The notes under the pieces: generated by a model | Databases searched by the model: none | What the model saw: the letters and a program-made list of their open reading frames with translations, nothing else | Told to the model about the DNA's origin: nothing | Origin: Acidimicrobiia bacterium | GTDB lineage: Bacteria; Actinomycetota; Acidimicrobiia; IMCC26256; JAOSJL01 | Assembly: GCA_027494115.1 (NCBI GenBank) | Contig: JAOSJL010000001.1 | Location: 310,001-374,000 of the forward strand | Length of the DNA: 64,000 bases | Direction: 5' to 3' | Part shown: one piece after another, positions 20,317-34,345 of the stretch | Position numbering within the stretch: position 1 is the stretch's first letter | Layout of the letters: each line of letters begins with the position of its first letter | Program-made: the position numbers and the translations under genes

Positions 20317-21142
20317 TCAGGCGGCATCCTGCCACTGCTCGTCGATCGCGGCCACGAGCCACGATCGCGCACGGGTCGACCCACCGGGACTCAGGTGGAG
20401 TCGGTCCTCGTGACGCACCTTGTGAATCGTGTCGTCCCACGAGTACCAGAGCTCGTCCACGTAGCACAGGTCGATCCAGCGGTTGTCGACCCAGGTGCGA
20501 CAGTCCACCGACGCCAGCGCCCTCCACCAGTCCACGCGACCGACGCCGGGATTGGCCGCCAGGAACAGGCCGCTCTCATAGGCGAGGCGCAGCCGAACCG
20601 GATCCAGGAACGGCGGGGGGACCGTCCAGTACACGGCGGCACCGGACGCGGCGGCGAGTTCCACCATCGCCTGTGCCTCCGCCCACCACGCGACGAACCA
20701 CTCATCGGAGCCGTATGCCGGCTCCTCGACCAGACCGTTGTTGCCCGGAATACTCGAAGACGATCACGGTCGGGTCGGTGCCCGAGGCGGCGAGGGTCTC
20801 CAGATTGGCGGTCAGAGCCTCTCGGGGCGTGACGCCACCCGGATACGACGAGAGCAACCCGGCACTGGCGACGCTGAAGTCGTGCAGTGTGACGTCCATC
20901 CCGGACTCCGCCATGAGCTCGGCGAGGGGCGTGGTCGCCCCGTAGCCACCCGCCGCCTGCTTCATGAGTGAGTCGCCCATGAGCAGGACGTCGTGGTGCA
21001 CTCCGGGATCGGGCACGTCGATGGTCGGGAACGGAGCACCGATTCCGCAGGCGGACAGCGTGACCACCACAACGGCAACCGCTAGTACCGGGACACGCAC
21101 AGGTGGATTCCAAGGCTTCGCTCGCTGAGCGAAGCCCGTCAC
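20317..21142 (-). CDS. Exported SGNH-type hydrolase lipoprotein (one frameshift)
   Basis: GTG 21142 overlaps the stop of the cupredoxin gene. The N-terminus has a hydrophobic signal ending VVTLSACGIG, a lipobox. LLMGDSLMKQAAGG is SGNH block I (GDS), and the C-terminal half has the later catalytic region ending in HEDRLHLSPGG. The frame breaks at about 20744, where GGG appears one G too long: SGNNGLVEEPAYGSDEW then follows. The whole is ~275 residues. GDSL/SGNH enzymes deacylate or acetylate glycans or lipids; the substrate is unknown. Terminal gene of a three-gene exported-protein operon. Confidence 0.72.
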
Positions 21143-21576
21143 TCGACGATGACGGTTCCGATCATCCCGCCGGTCGGGGTGCCGTGCAGTGAGCAGTAGT
21201 AGGCGTACGTACCGGGCTCGTCGACGGTGAACGTGTACTCGTCACCGGGCGTGAAGGCCACGGCGTCGACCTCGAACGGCGCCGGGTCCGCGTCAGTCCA
21301 ACCTTCCGAGGCGTCGACGATGTTGTGGTCGTTGCGTCCGCCGTTCGCCCACGTGATCGTCGTCCCGGCGCTGACCGTGACCGTCTCGGGGTTGAACACG
21401 TTGTCCGTCGCCGCGACGGCCACCTCGGTACTTTCGGTCTCGTTGACAGCGTCCTCGGTGGGAACGGGGACCTTGTCGGAAGAGGCGCCGTCACCCGAAT
21501 CGTCACCACCGCACGCACCGACCAGGAGCGCGCAGGCCGCTGCGGCCGCAGCCGCCGAAACCCAACGTCGACGCAT
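21139..21576 (-). CDS. Blue-copper (cupredoxin-like) lipoprotein
   Basis: A 145-residue lipoprotein (signal ending LLVGACGGD) with a plastocyanin-like domain: VAVAATDNVFNPETVTVSAG, TITWANGGRNDHN with the first His ligand, and YYCSLHGTPTGGM supplying Cys, His and Met, the full type-1 copper set. Probable periplasmic or surface electron carrier or copper binder. The start overlaps the beta-helix gene stop and its stop overlaps the SGNH gene start, so all three are coupled. Confidence 0.9.
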   Translation of the reverse strand: MRRRWVSAAAAAAACALLVGACGGDDSGDGASSDKVPVPTEDAVNETESTEVAVAATDNVFNPETVTVSAGTTITWANGGRNDHNIVDASEGWTDADPAPFEVDAVAFTPGDEYTFTVDEPGTYAYYCSLHGTPTGGMIGTVIVE

Positions 21577-22979
21577 CAGCCCTCCTTCGTCGGGAGGGTG
21601 ATGGCGTCGACGTCGATCTGCATCGGGACGTTGTCGGGCGTGGCGGGCACAGCCGGCGCCGTCTCGGCGTCGGGCATGTTCTCCTGGTCACCCGGCTCGG
21701 GCGTGTCGAGGTAGTCACCGCTCGGGGGCCCTGGTTCGGTGAGAAGCAGGATCGGGAACGGGTCGACGTCGAAGACACCCGTGCCCTGGCCGTCGCACGG
21801 AGCGGCGGCCTCGAGGTCGGCGGGCTTGCTGGTCTCGATCGTGTTGCCCGAGAAGCAGTTGCCCTTGGGCGGTTCGCCGTCGAGAAGCGCCATCGCCAGG
21901 TCGCCCTCACCCGAGCCGGTCACGTTGTTGTCGACGACGCTGTTGTCGACGGCCGGCCAGATCACCGGGTTGTCGACCTCACTGGGGTCGGGGAGCGGAC
22001 GCTCGCGGTACTCCGAGCACGGCGTCTCACGGTCCTCGGGACCGGGGACGTCGTCGACGGCATCGTCCTCGGGGAACTCCGTGAGCAGGATCCCCGCGCG
22101 GTCGTGGTCGTACACGAGGTTGCGTTCGATCGTGTTGCCGAAACCGCCGCCGATGACGATCCCGTTGTAGGTGACGGTCTCGGCGATGCTGATCGCCGGA
22201 CCCTCCTCATAGTTGTTGTCGTAGACGCTGTTGCCCACGATGATGTTGTCGCGCTGCGGGTAGCAGAGCTCGTAGGCGCCGCTGTTGGGCACGATTCCCG
22301 CCCGATTGTTACGGAACGTGGAATTGGAGATGATCAGGTTTCCCCCGGCGTCCGTGCCTGAGTAGCCGAGCCCGTTGTACTCGGCGACGACGTTGTCGAC
22401 GACGGCATCGCACGGGTAGCACTGGCCGATGTAGAAGCCGGCGTCAGGGCTTCCCGATCCGAGTGAGTTGTCGAACTGGCCCGTCACGGAGTCGAAGGCG
22501 TAGATGCCGTAGTCGCCGTTGCGGTAGGCCGTCAGGTACGAGCCGCGGTAGCCCTCCACGCCCGTCCAGAAGAACCCGTTCGCCTTGTAGTTGCGTGCGG
22601 TCATGTTCTCCACCGCGACACCGTTGGCGCCGACGACGAGGATCCCGTTCTCCAGGTCGTCCTCGATACTGTCCTCGTCACCGCTGGCGCCGTCGAGGAT
22701 CACCTTGTTGCGGTCGACACCGCGAATGACGATGTTGTCAGTACCCGTGGGGACGGTCACGGCTTCGTTGTAGACACCCTCGTCGACGAGGATCAGGTCG
22801 CCTTCGGAGGCGTCGTCGACCGCGGCCTGGATCGTGTCGTAGTCCTCGGGGACGTTCAGCGTCGAAGAGCCCCCGTCGTCGTCGGAGTCGCTGCTCGAGT
22901 CGCTGCCACTGTCGCACGCCGATACGACGAGCGCCGCGCTCACCAGCAACGCCACGACAATTCCGAAACGCTTCCCCAT
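21576..22979 (-). CDS. Right-handed parallel beta-helix lipoprotein (NosD/pectate-lyase-like fold)
   Basis: A 467-residue lipoprotein (ALVVSACDSGS lipobox, then an Asp/Ser linker). The body has repeated rungs such as NGVAVENMTARNYKANGFFW, NLIISNSTFRNNRAGI, DNIIVGNSVYDNNYEEGP and NTIERNLVYDHDRAGILL, the N-rich ladder of parallel beta-helix proteins. IQAAVDDASEGDLILVDEGV is the usual entry segment. Such proteins include NosD, polysaccharide lyases and epimerases. First gene of the beta-helix/cupredoxin/SGNH operon; NosD also works next to copper proteins, but no nitrous-oxide reductase is present here. Confidence 0.88.
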   Translation of the reverse strand: MGKRFGIVVALLVSAALVVSACDSGSDSSSDSDDDGGSSTLNVPEDYDTIQAAVDDASEGDLILVDEGVYNEAVTVPTGTDNIVIRGVDRNKVILDGASGDEDSIEDDLENGILVVGANGVAVENMTARNYKANGFFWTGVEGYRGSYLTAYRNGDYGIYAFDSVTGQFDNSLGSGSPDAGFYIGQCYPCDAVVDNVVAEYNGLGYSGTDAGGNLIISNSTFRNNRAGIVPNSGAYELCYPQRDNIIVGNSVYDNNYEEGPAISIAETVTYNGIVIGGGFGNTIERNLVYDHDRAGILLTEFPEDDAVDDVPGPEDRETPCSEYRERPLPDPSEVDNPVIWPAVDNSVVDNNVTGSGEGDLAMALLDGEPPKGNCFSGNTIETSKPADLEAAAPCDGQGTGVFDVDPFPILLLTEPGPPSGDYLDTPEPGDQENMPDAETAPAVPATPDNVPMQIDVDAITLPTKEG

Positions 22980-23041
22980 CCAGATGCCCCCTTGTGATGC
23001 CCGGCGCCCGCCGGACTGGACGACACTTTAGGCGCGACGTC

Positions 23042-24529
23042 TCAGGCTTGCCGGGCCGGACGGCGGAACGAGGAGGCGAACTCGACGAGGGTGCGTACAC
23101 CGAAGCCGGTGCCGCCACGGACCAGCTCGCCGTCGTCCTTGTTGGCCCGTGCAGGACCGGCGATGTCGAGATGGGCCCACGGAACGTCGTCGACGAACTC
23201 CTCGAGGAACAAACCGGCCGTCAACGACCCTCCCCACTGGCCACCGATGTTCTGGAGGTCGGCGATCTCCGAGTCGAGCATGGAGCGGTAGTCGTCGGGA
23301 AGGGGGAGATGCCACACCGGCTCACCGGCACGCTCCGCCGCTGCCTCGAGTTGCTCCACGACGTCGTCGTTGTTGCCCATCAGCCCGGCGATCTTCTCAC
23401 CGAGCGCCACAAGGCACGCGCCCGTGAGAGTGGCAAGATCGACGATGGCGTCGGGCCCGTCCTCGACGGCCATCGACAGTGCGTCGGCGAGGATGAGTCG
23501 ACCCTCGGCGTCGGTGTTGAGGACCTCCACCGTCTTGCCGTTGCGGATGGTGAGCACGTCACCCGGTCGGGTGGCACTCCCGTTGGGCATGTTCTCCGTG
23601 AGGGGCACGTACGCCACGACCTTGGCGCGCACGCCTGCGTCGCGTAGCGCCGACATGGCGCCGACCACGGCCGCAGCGCCTCCCATGTCGGTCTTCATCT
23701 GCTCCATGGCCTTGGCCGGCTTGAGCGAGAGACCACCGGAGTCGAAGGTGACGCCCTTGCCGACGAGAGCGAGGCTGCCGCGGGCGTTCTTCGGGGAGTA
23801 GGTGACCTTCAGGAACCGAGGGGGCTCGTCGGAGCCCGCGTTCACTCCCAGCAGCCCGCCGAGCTTCTGCTTGCGGATCTGGGCCTCCTCGAGGACGGTG
23901 ACCCTCACGCCCGAGCCGGTGAGGAGTTTCTTGGCGGCCGCGACGAACTCCTTCGGCCCCAAGGTTCCCGCGGGCTCGTTCACCATGTCGCGTGCCCAGC
24001 AGGTCGCAGCGGCGGTGGCGCCGCCCTGCTCGAGCGCCTTCAGCACACGCTTGCCGCCGGCCCCCACCGACACCACGTCGGCGAGCGTGGATGGCTCGCC
24101 GTCCCCCTTGTAGTCGAGGAACTGGTAGGAGCCGAGCACGAGTCCTTCGGCGACGGCCCGGGCGTCGGTCGTCCCGTCGTCACCGGCCACTGCCAGTGTC
24201 GTTGCCAGTGTCGCCGCCTTGCGGGCCTTTCGCGCCACCGCGGCCGCCGCGCGACGCAGGGTGTGGGGTGTCACGTCGTCGGCGTTGCCGACACCCACGA
24301 GGAGCACAGAATCCGCGGCGATGTCACCCGTGACCGGGACCCGCAGCGTCTGACCGACCTTGCCGGAGAAATCAGCGTCCTCCATGAAGGAGTCGAGCTC
24401 TCCTTCGAGAGCTTCGTCGACGACGTCCGCTCCCGGTCCGAGCTCGCGCTCCGCGTACACGGGAACGGCGAGCAGGTCGGCGTCGACCCGCTCCGGTGAG
24501 GCGGTCGTGGTCGAGAAGGCGATGGGCAC
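23042..24529 (-). CDS. pepA: Cytosol leucyl aminopeptidase (M17)
   Basis: Hexameric two-metal aminopeptidase removing N-terminal residues from peptides. The 495-residue product has GKGVTFDSGGLSLKP, MKTDMGGAAAV and the signature NTDAEGRLILADAL with metal ligands and catalytic Arg. I start it at GTG 24529 because AAGGAG lies 8 nt upstream; longer readings add no conserved sequence. It may share a transcript with the adenosyltransferase gene 67 nt upstream, though the functions are unrelated. Confidence 0.95.
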   Translation of the reverse strand: MPIAFSTTTASPERVDADLLAVPVYAERELGPGADVVDEALEGELDSFMEDADFSGKVGQTLRVPVTGDIAADSVLLVGVGNADDVTPHTLRRAAAAVARKARKAATLATTLAVAGDDGTTDARAVAEGLVLGSYQFLDYKGDGEPSTLADVVSVGAGGKRVLKALEQGGATAAATCWARDMVNEPAGTLGPKEFVAAAKKLLTGSGVRVTVLEEAQIRKQKLGGLLGVNAGSDEPPRFLKVTYSPKNARGSLALVGKGVTFDSGGLSLKPAKAMEQMKTDMGGAAAVVGAMSALRDAGVRAKVVAYVPLTENMPNGSATRPGDVLTIRNGKTVEVLNTDAEGRLILADALSMAVEDGPDAIVDLATLTGACLVALGEKIAGLMGNNDDVVEQLEAAAERAGEPVWHLPLPDDYRSMLDSEIADLQNIGGQWGGSLTAGLFLEEFVDDVPWAHLDIAGPARANKDDGELVRGGTGFGVRTLVEFASSFRRPARQA

Positions 24530-24596
24530 GGGTGAACTCTCCTTGTGACGGGTTCCGGAGGACGGGCGTCGGGGCCGGTCCGCCGACGCTACGGGA

Positions 24597-25148
24597 TCAG
24601 TGCTCGGTGCGCACGGGGCGAAACGCCCCTTCCTGCCAGCGGGCGAGCGTGTACACCAGGTCGGCGAGCCGGTTGAGATACGCCACGACGTGACTGTCGT
24701 CGAGCCATCCCACGCCGGCGGCGGCCACCGATTCGCGCTCCGCGCGTCGCACGACCGTGCGCGCCAGATCGAGCGCTGCGGCGACGCGGTTCTCCCCGGG
24801 GAGCACGAACTCCGTGGGGGCGTCGAAACGCCCGGTGATCTCATCGATGACCGGCTCCAGGGCCGTGACCATCTCGGTGGTGACGAGCGACGTGCCCGGC
24901 TCGAGTTTTGGACGGTTCGACGGGTCTGTGGCGAGCTCGGCACCCACCACGAAGAGCTCGCGTTGCAGGCGGATCAGCAGCTCATCGAGTTCGACGCCGC
25001 GTTCCAGCTCCGCCCGAGCGAGGCCGAGCGCCGATACCGCTTCGTCGACGGAGCCGTAGGCGGTGGGGCCGGGCGCATCCTTGGCGATGCGGCCGCCGTG
25101 GAGCAGGCCCGTCGTGCCGTCGTCACCTTTGCGTGTGTAGACCTTCAT
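24597..25148 (-). CDS. ATP:cob(I)alamin adenosyltransferase, PduO type
   Basis: Makes adenosylcobalamin from cob(I)alamin and ATP and typically hands it to methylmalonyl-CoA mutase. The 183-residue product starts KVYTRKGDDGTTGLL (ATP-binding motif), has YGSVDEAVSALGLA and LDLARTVVRRAERE, both family hallmarks. It supports the mutase/MeaB pair encoded at 5.5-8.6 kb even though it is 16 kb away. Confidence 0.95.
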   Translation of the reverse strand: MKVYTRKGDDGTTGLLHGGRIAKDAPGPTAYGSVDEAVSALGLARAELERGVELDELLIRLQRELFVVGAELATDPSNRPKLEPGTSLVTTEMVTALEPVIDEITGRFDAPTEFVLPGENRVAAALDLARTVVRRAERESVAAAGVGWLDDSHVVAYLNRLADLVYTLARWQEGAFRPVRTEH

Positions 25149-25190
25149 CGTGCGGTGAGTCTACGACCCGCCTCAGAATGACGATCCACC

Positions 25191-26406
25191 TCAGAGAAGA
25201 GCGCCCGTTCCGTCGGAGCGGATCCCCCACCAGCGTCCGGCGTAGCGGTCGAGACCCGTCCAGCCTCCGATCTTCGGGACGTGCTGCTTGGCGACAGGAG
25301 CGCCGCGGACGTGGACATTCCCCCACCCGTCGAGAACCGCGTAACCGCTGCCGTCGGGCATCGGCTCGATGTCGCGCGTAGTCCTTGCCCGGCGTGTAGG
25401 GGGCGCCCCGGAAGGTGGCGCCGTTGCGTGTGTGCACCCCGCCCCACCCGTCGAGCATGTAGACGCCGTCGGCGTCGTCGAGGGCGACGGCACGGGCGAT
25501 GTCCCAGCCCTTCCAGTACGCACCGGCGACCCGGGGAGCGTTACCCGAAGCGTGCAATCCGCCCCAGCCGTCGAGAACGATCACGCCCTTGCCGTCTGCG
25601 GTGATCGCAAGGCTGTTCGCGATGTCCCAGCCCTTCCAGTACGAGGTCGCCAGGTACTTCATCGTTCCGTGCGCGGCGCTGCCGTATCTGTGGAGGCCAC
25701 CAAAACCGTCGAGCACGACGTACCCCTTACCGTCAGGCATCAGCGCGAGGTCGCGGGCGATATCCCACGAGAAACTCGGCTGGCCGAAGTGCGGCGCACC
25801 GTTGCGTGCCTCCACACGACCGTTGCCGAACAGCACGTAGTAGCCGCCGCCGGGAGCGGCCTGGATGGCGCGCGCCTTGGGTGGCGGGGGCGGCTTCGGC
25901 TTCGGTTTCCCCTTGGCGAAGGCTGACGCCGGGAGCGACTTGGGGGGCGACGGGGTGTTCGACTGCATGAACTCCTGCACGACCCACATTCGGCCGCCCT
26001 GCTTCACGACTCCGACACCGATGTAGTTGAAGCGCGGGTCGAGGATGTTGCGCAGATGTCCCTTGGAGTGAATGAGCGCGTTGTGTAGCGAGGCCACACT
26101 CGGACCGACACCGACGTTCTCGCCGAGGACCGACCACTGCACCGTGATCCCGCTACGGAGGTCGGAGTGCGAGATCCCTCCCGCGTTGGCCATGTGCTGG
26201 GCCCAACTCCGCGCCTTGTTGATGAGCACTGTGTGGCGCTGTAACGGACGCACCCCCCACGCGGCGCGCAGGTCGTTGACCCGCTGCACGAAGTCGGCTT
26301 CGGCCCATCCGTCGAGGGTCCCCGCAGCGGCGGGCTTCGTGGGCGCGTGAACGCCGAGCCCGGCGATCATGATCACGGCCACCGTTACTGCTGCCAGTCG
26401 TCGCAT
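25191..26406 (-). CDS. Secreted CAP-domain protein with five WDIAR/GWGGLH repeats (one frameshift)
   Basis: A signal peptide (VTVAVIMIAGLGVHA) is followed by a CAP/SCP-like domain (about residues 35-145): FVQRVNDLRAAWGVRPL, WAQHMANAGGISHSDL, GENVGVG, then a Lys-Pro spacer (KGKPKPKPPPPPK). Residues ~185-405 hold five ~40-residue repeats, for example YVVLDGFGGLHRYGSA and YWKGWDIANSLAITADGKG. The frame breaks near 25378; one extra base in ACGCGCGAC restores DIEPMPDGSGYAVLDGWGN and a tail ending GIRSDGTGALL. CAP domains occur in cell-wall and secreted proteins of varied activity. The repeats are shared with genes at 49225, 52124 and 60652. Confidence 0.83.
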
Positions 26407-26581
26407 GTCGGAGAACTTCCTCGGAGTCGCGCTGTGGTTCCCCGTGACATCGACGCGCGGACGGACCTCCTTGACGGAGAATCGATCGGTTACTCGATCT
26501 CACGCTGCGCGCGTGGGAGCACCACACCCGGAGCGGTATTCGCATACGATCCGAAAGGGGCGTGCCGGTATCCTGGGGCCG

Positions 26582-30043
<3,462 letters not shown>

Positions 30044-30050
30044 GCGAGCC

Positions 30051-32119
30051 GTGACCGTCGGGGAGCGACACCGCAATTTCACGCCGCGGGTCGAGCTCCG
30101 GAGCTTCCTGGAACTCCTCGGCGTCTACGCGCTCGCGGTGGCACAGCCGGTGCTGTCGGTATTCGGCAAGAGCCCTGAGACGTTCGTTCAGCTCGGTGCA
30201 GGACGCTGGGTCATCGTCACGTACACCCTCATCGTGGTGTTGGTGCCACCGCTACTGCTGTGGGGTCTCGAACAACTGGTGGACTGCTTCAGCGACCTCT
30301 ACCGACGGTGGTTACACATCGGGTTGATCGGACTCGGAGTCGGTCTCGTCGTGGTCCAGGCGGTGGGAAGCTGGATGGGGCAGCTGGTCGGCGTCTTGCT
30401 CATCGGCGCGGTCGCGACCGTCGGAGTGTCTTTCGCGTACGCGAGGAGCGCTGCCGTCCGTACGTGGACGGCCTATCTTTCAGCCGCGGCGTTGGTGTTC
30501 GCCGTGCTGTTCCTGGGCTTCTCGCCCGTGTCGGATCTGGTCTTCCCCACGATCCCGCCGCTGCGGATGTTCAACCGTCGCGCACCGGTGTCCCCGTTGT
30601 GCTCATCGTCTTCGACGAATTCCCGACGCTCACCCTGCTCGACGAGAAGGGGATGATCGACGGCGATCTCTTCCCATCGTTCAGCGCTCTCGCCGATGAC
30701 GCGACGTGGTACCGCAACGCCACGACGGTCCACGCGCTGACGCACATGTCGGTACCGGCGATCCAGACCGGTCAAATCCCATCCGAGGACACTGCCGCAC
30801 CGACAGCGGCGGTCTACCCCGAGTCGATCTTCACGCTGCTCGGCGACTCGTACGCGATGAATTCGGTTCAGGAGTACACGGTCTGTCCGACGTCGCTGTG
30901 TCCGTCTCCCTATTCCGAGAGCCCTTCGCAGATCCTCGGTGACCTTCTCTCGAAGAGCGTCGACATCTTCGCGGAACAGCTGACGGCGAGTGCAGACGAT
31001 TCAGACGTCGACACGGCGTCGGGGGGACCCATCGAGGGCCGGACGAGAATGGTGCGCCACGACGAGCGCTCTTCGAAGTTCGTCGCCGGCATCGACGGAG
31101 GTCAGACACTGTCCGCGGCCCACTTGCTGGTGCCGCACCACTTCTGGGTGTTCAATCCGTCCGGGACCGTGTCGAACTCCGAGTACGAAGAGGCATATCC
31201 CGTCCGAACCGGCGGGTGGGGTGACCCCGAGTCGGCAGCGGTCGGCCGACAGCATCACCTCCTGCAGGCGATGTACATCGACTCCGTCGTCGGCGATGTG
31301 ATCGATCAGCTCGAAGCGGTCGGTGCCTATGACGACGCGCTCATCATCATCACGGCGGATCACGGGATCTCCTTCGAGCCCGGCGAGCCGCGCCGCCTGT
31401 CCACAGCTGCGAGCGTCCCCGAAGTGGCCTGGGTACCGATGTTCGTGAAATTCCCTGACCAGGACGTGGGCGTCGTGAGCGACGAGAACGCGATGACGAT
31501 CGACGTCGTTCCAACGATTGCCGAAATCGTCGGTATCGACATCCCGTGGGACGTCGACGGCATCTCACTCGTCAGCGAGACGCGCGACGAGTCGGACAAG
31601 GTGTTCCTCCCCTACGCGGACAACCCCGAGGACTTCTATCCGTTCGGGGAGACAGTCGACGGGGAGGCAGGGCTTAACACGCTCCTGTCTCGGGCGAAAC
31701 GGCGGTTCGTCCACACGGCTGATCCCCGAGATCGGCCGTTCGCGCGCGGTCGCTACGGAAGCCTGGTGGGCGGACGCGTGACCGACTTCAACGTCGAAGA
31801 ACCCCTGGAGTCGGCCGCTGTGCGGGAAGACGACCGCGACACCGAACCCGTGGACGCCGGAGGCGGTCTCGAACGCGAGATGGCTGCGACGTGGGTTGCC
31901 GGCTCCCTCGGTGACGACTTCGGTGCCGATCCGCAACTTGCGTACGTCATCGACGGAACAATCGTGGCGACCTCAGGGGTCTTCGAGCCCGAAGGAGGCC
32001 GACGCCACTTCGAAACTCTGTTGCCCGAGGACGCGATCGACGCGGGCCCGCTCGAGATGTATCTGATCGAGGGAACGCTCGACCGACCGACGCTTCGTGA
32101 GGTTCGTTTCGAGAGCTGA
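30051..32119 (+). CDS. Membrane-anchored sulfatase/phosphatase-superfamily protein (one frameshift)
   Basis: Starts 7 nt after metH at GTG 30051. The first ~185 residues contain about five TM helices (WVIVTYTLIVVLVPPLLLW and others); the rest is an alkaline-phosphatase-superfamily domain with metal-site motifs VVLIVFDEFPTLTLLDE and IIITADHGISFEPG. The nucleophile would be a Thr or Ser in NATTVHALTHMSVPAI; no Cys-x-Pro-x-Arg sulfatase motif is seen, so formylglycine is unlikely and a phospho- or glycerophospho-transfer activity on envelope polymers is possible. The frame breaks near 30590 (one base missing), between the last TM and the catalytic domain. Confidence 0.75.
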
Positions 32120-32167
32120 CACTGTCGGCGTCTCACGTCATCCGCCGCGCTCGATCTGTCTCGTGAA

Positions 32168-33050
32168 TCACGGCGACAGCACCGCCCGGGCCACGAGATC
32201 CTGGCCGAGCGCAGTGAGGATCGCGAGATAGAGAAGCCCCGTGGTGGCCATGACGGCCGAGTAGTAACGCTCCCGCACAGCGGCCCACGCGACCCCGATG
32301 AGGATGATGGTGGCAGCGGAGCACGCGATCCAGATCCAGCCCAGGAGTCCTCCCCAGCCGTCGTCGATCTCACCGGTGAGAACGTCGACCATGCCGACCG
32401 GGATGAGGTACACGATCACTTCGAACGGCCACATCACCGCGCACCACACGACCAGCTCACGCAGCGGTGCCCGCGAGAGTCCCGGCTGCACGAGATACCA
32501 GTGCCCGAGAAGCATCGCGTCGGACACGGCACCGAGGAACGCGGCGCCCACGACCAGACGCGAGATGGACAGGCCGTAGGCGCCGCCGTCGGCCGACGCA
32601 GCGCCGAGGAGCCCGATGAGTCCGACGGCGGGTGCGATCAGGTCGAGCAGCGGAGGAAACTTCGCGCCCGGCAGGTGTCACCTCGGCGTCCGGGGCCGGC
32701 TGAGCGTCGCCGTCTGCTCCGTCCACCATTGCCGCGACACGCTCGTGGCGACGTTGCCTGTCGGCCCGGACTCCCGAGACTCCGGCGGAACGCATCGCGA
32801 CCGAGACTCCGAGAACAACGAGCGCCGCGGCGGCGACAGCGAACGACGACACATCCCGGATGGCAGCGCCTGTGCCCGTGTCACCCTGCGCGAGCCCCGT
32901 GACGGCCGCTCCGATCGCGAACGCCGCCCACACGGCACGCTGCACCCATCCGTAGCCCAGGCCGACCTCACGTCGACGTGTGGTCACCCAGGTGAACAGG
33001 AGTCCGCCCACAGACCACTGGAGGAGAACGGTCGCGAAGTCGAGGCGCAT
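32168..33050 (-). CDS. Hypothetical polytopic membrane protein (one frameshift)
   Basis: From ATG 33050 (MRLDFATVLLQWSVGGLLF) the product shows three TM helices, a charged loop (QRRHERVAAMVDGADGD), and, after a frame change near 32668 where GGG seems one G too long, FPPLLDLIAPAVGLIGLLG and further helices (WCAVMWPFEVIVYLIPVGM) to a stop at 32168. Restored length is ~293 residues with about seven helices. I do not recognise the family. It diverges from the glycosyltransferase at 33161. Confidence 0.6.
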
Positions 33051-33160
33051 GTCAGCGGACAACCAGAACGCGATGGCACGACCGCGTGCTGCCCGTTTCG
33101 AGATGATCGGCGTGCACGCGGAGCAGGCTACGGCCCGGTCGACTCGTTTACCGTGTCCGG

Positions 33161-34345
33161 ATGAACCTCTGCACAATCGCCACGCGGAACTACCTTCCAC
33201 TCGCACGCGTGCTCACGGCATCGTGGTTCGAGCACCACGCCGATGGCCACATGGACGTGCTCGTGCTCGACGCCGAACCGGGTGAGATCACCGGAGAGGC
33301 CTTCGAGGTCATGACACCCGAGGATCTCACCATGTCCAGCTCCGAGTTCCGGCGCATGGCGATGATCTACGACGCGTTTGAGCTCTCCACCGCCCTGAAG
33401 CCGTGGGTCCTCGAGGTACTGCTCGACCGCGAGGATGCCCCCGTCACATACCTCGACGCCGATATCGAAGTCTTCGCGCCGCTCGACGACATCGACGTCC
33501 TCGCGCGCGAAGCGGGCATCGTCCTGACACCTCATCTTCTCGTTCCGATGACCCGCGACAACGCCCTGCCGAGCGAGGGATCGATCCTGCAGGCCGGTGT
33601 GTACAACCTCGGGTTTCTCGCTCTCGGATCGGCAGGCGAGCTCATACCCTGGTGGCAGGCACGACTGCGACGGGACTGTTTGGGAGACGCAGGCGACGAC
33701 GCCTTCGTCGATCAGCGCTGGATCGACTTCGTTCCCGGCCTCTGGGACCATGCAATCCTGCGCGATGTCGGATGCAACGTGGCCTACTGGAACGTCGATC
33801 GGCGGAAGGTGTCGGTGGCAGGAGACGGATATCTCGTCGACGGCCATCCACTGCGCTTCTTCCATTTCAGTGGCTTCGCTCCCGAGACTCCGACGGAGCT
33901 GAGCCGCTACCAGACGCGCACGAAACTCGACGACGAACCTGCCCTCTTCCACCTGTGCGACGGCTACGCCCGTCGCCTGATCGCCGCCGGCTACCGGGAC
34001 ATGCGGAGCGTGCCCTACCGGTACGGCGCCACTGCCACCGGGACGACCATCGACACCACTGCGCGGCGGGCAGCGCGGATCTCGCTTCTCGCCGCCGAGA
34101 GCCGCGGCGTCGAACCGAGCGTTCCCGACCCCTTCGATGTCGACGGCGGGGACGCATTCGTCGAGTACATGCGCAGCCCCGCGCCGGGCAGCCGTGTGTC
34201 CCGGTACATGGTGACGTTGTGGGAGCGGCGTCCCGACCTCCAACGCGCGTTCCCGGATCTCACAGGCGACGACGCCAAAGGTTACGAAGCGTGGGTCGAT
34301 GTGGAGGGACGCCACCAGGACGGTGTGAGCGCCGAGTTCCTCTAG
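33161..34345 (+). CDS. Glycosyltransferase with DxD motif (GT-A-like)
   Basis: A 394-residue soluble protein, MNLCTIATRNYLPLARVLTA at the start, as in GT8-like and capsular GT-A enzymes. The metal and nucleotide-sugar motif is VTYLDADIEVFAPL, and QAGVYNLGFLAL with WWQARLRRDC and DQRWIDFVPGL follow in family order; FFHFSGF supplies a late His. Probably transfers a sugar in surface-polysaccharide assembly. Its stop overlaps the convergent lipB-lipA stop by 3 nt. Confidence 0.78.
   Translation: MNLCTIATRNYLPLARVLTASWFEHHADGHMDVLVLDAEPGEITGEAFEVMTPEDLTMSSSEFRRMAMIYDAFELSTALKPWVLEVLLDREDAPVTYLDADIEVFAPLDDIDVLAREAGIVLTPHLLVPMTRDNALPSEGSILQAGVYNLGFLALGSAGELIPWWQARLRRDCLGDAGDDAFVDQRWIDFVPGLWDHAILRDVGCNVAYWNVDRRKVSVAGDGYLVDGHPLRFFHFSGFAPETPTELSRYQTRTKLDDEPALFHLCDGYARRLIAAGYRDMRSVPYRYGATATGTTIDTTARRAARISLLAAESRGVEPSVPDPFDVDGGDAFVEYMRSPAPGSRVSRYMVTLWERRPDLQRAFPDLTGDDAKGYEAWVDVEGRHQDGVSAEFL

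Noticed and set aside
26407-26581. Cobalamin or SAM riboswitch before metH
   Set aside because: No recognisable B12-box or SAM-box pairing by eye; not called without a covariance search.
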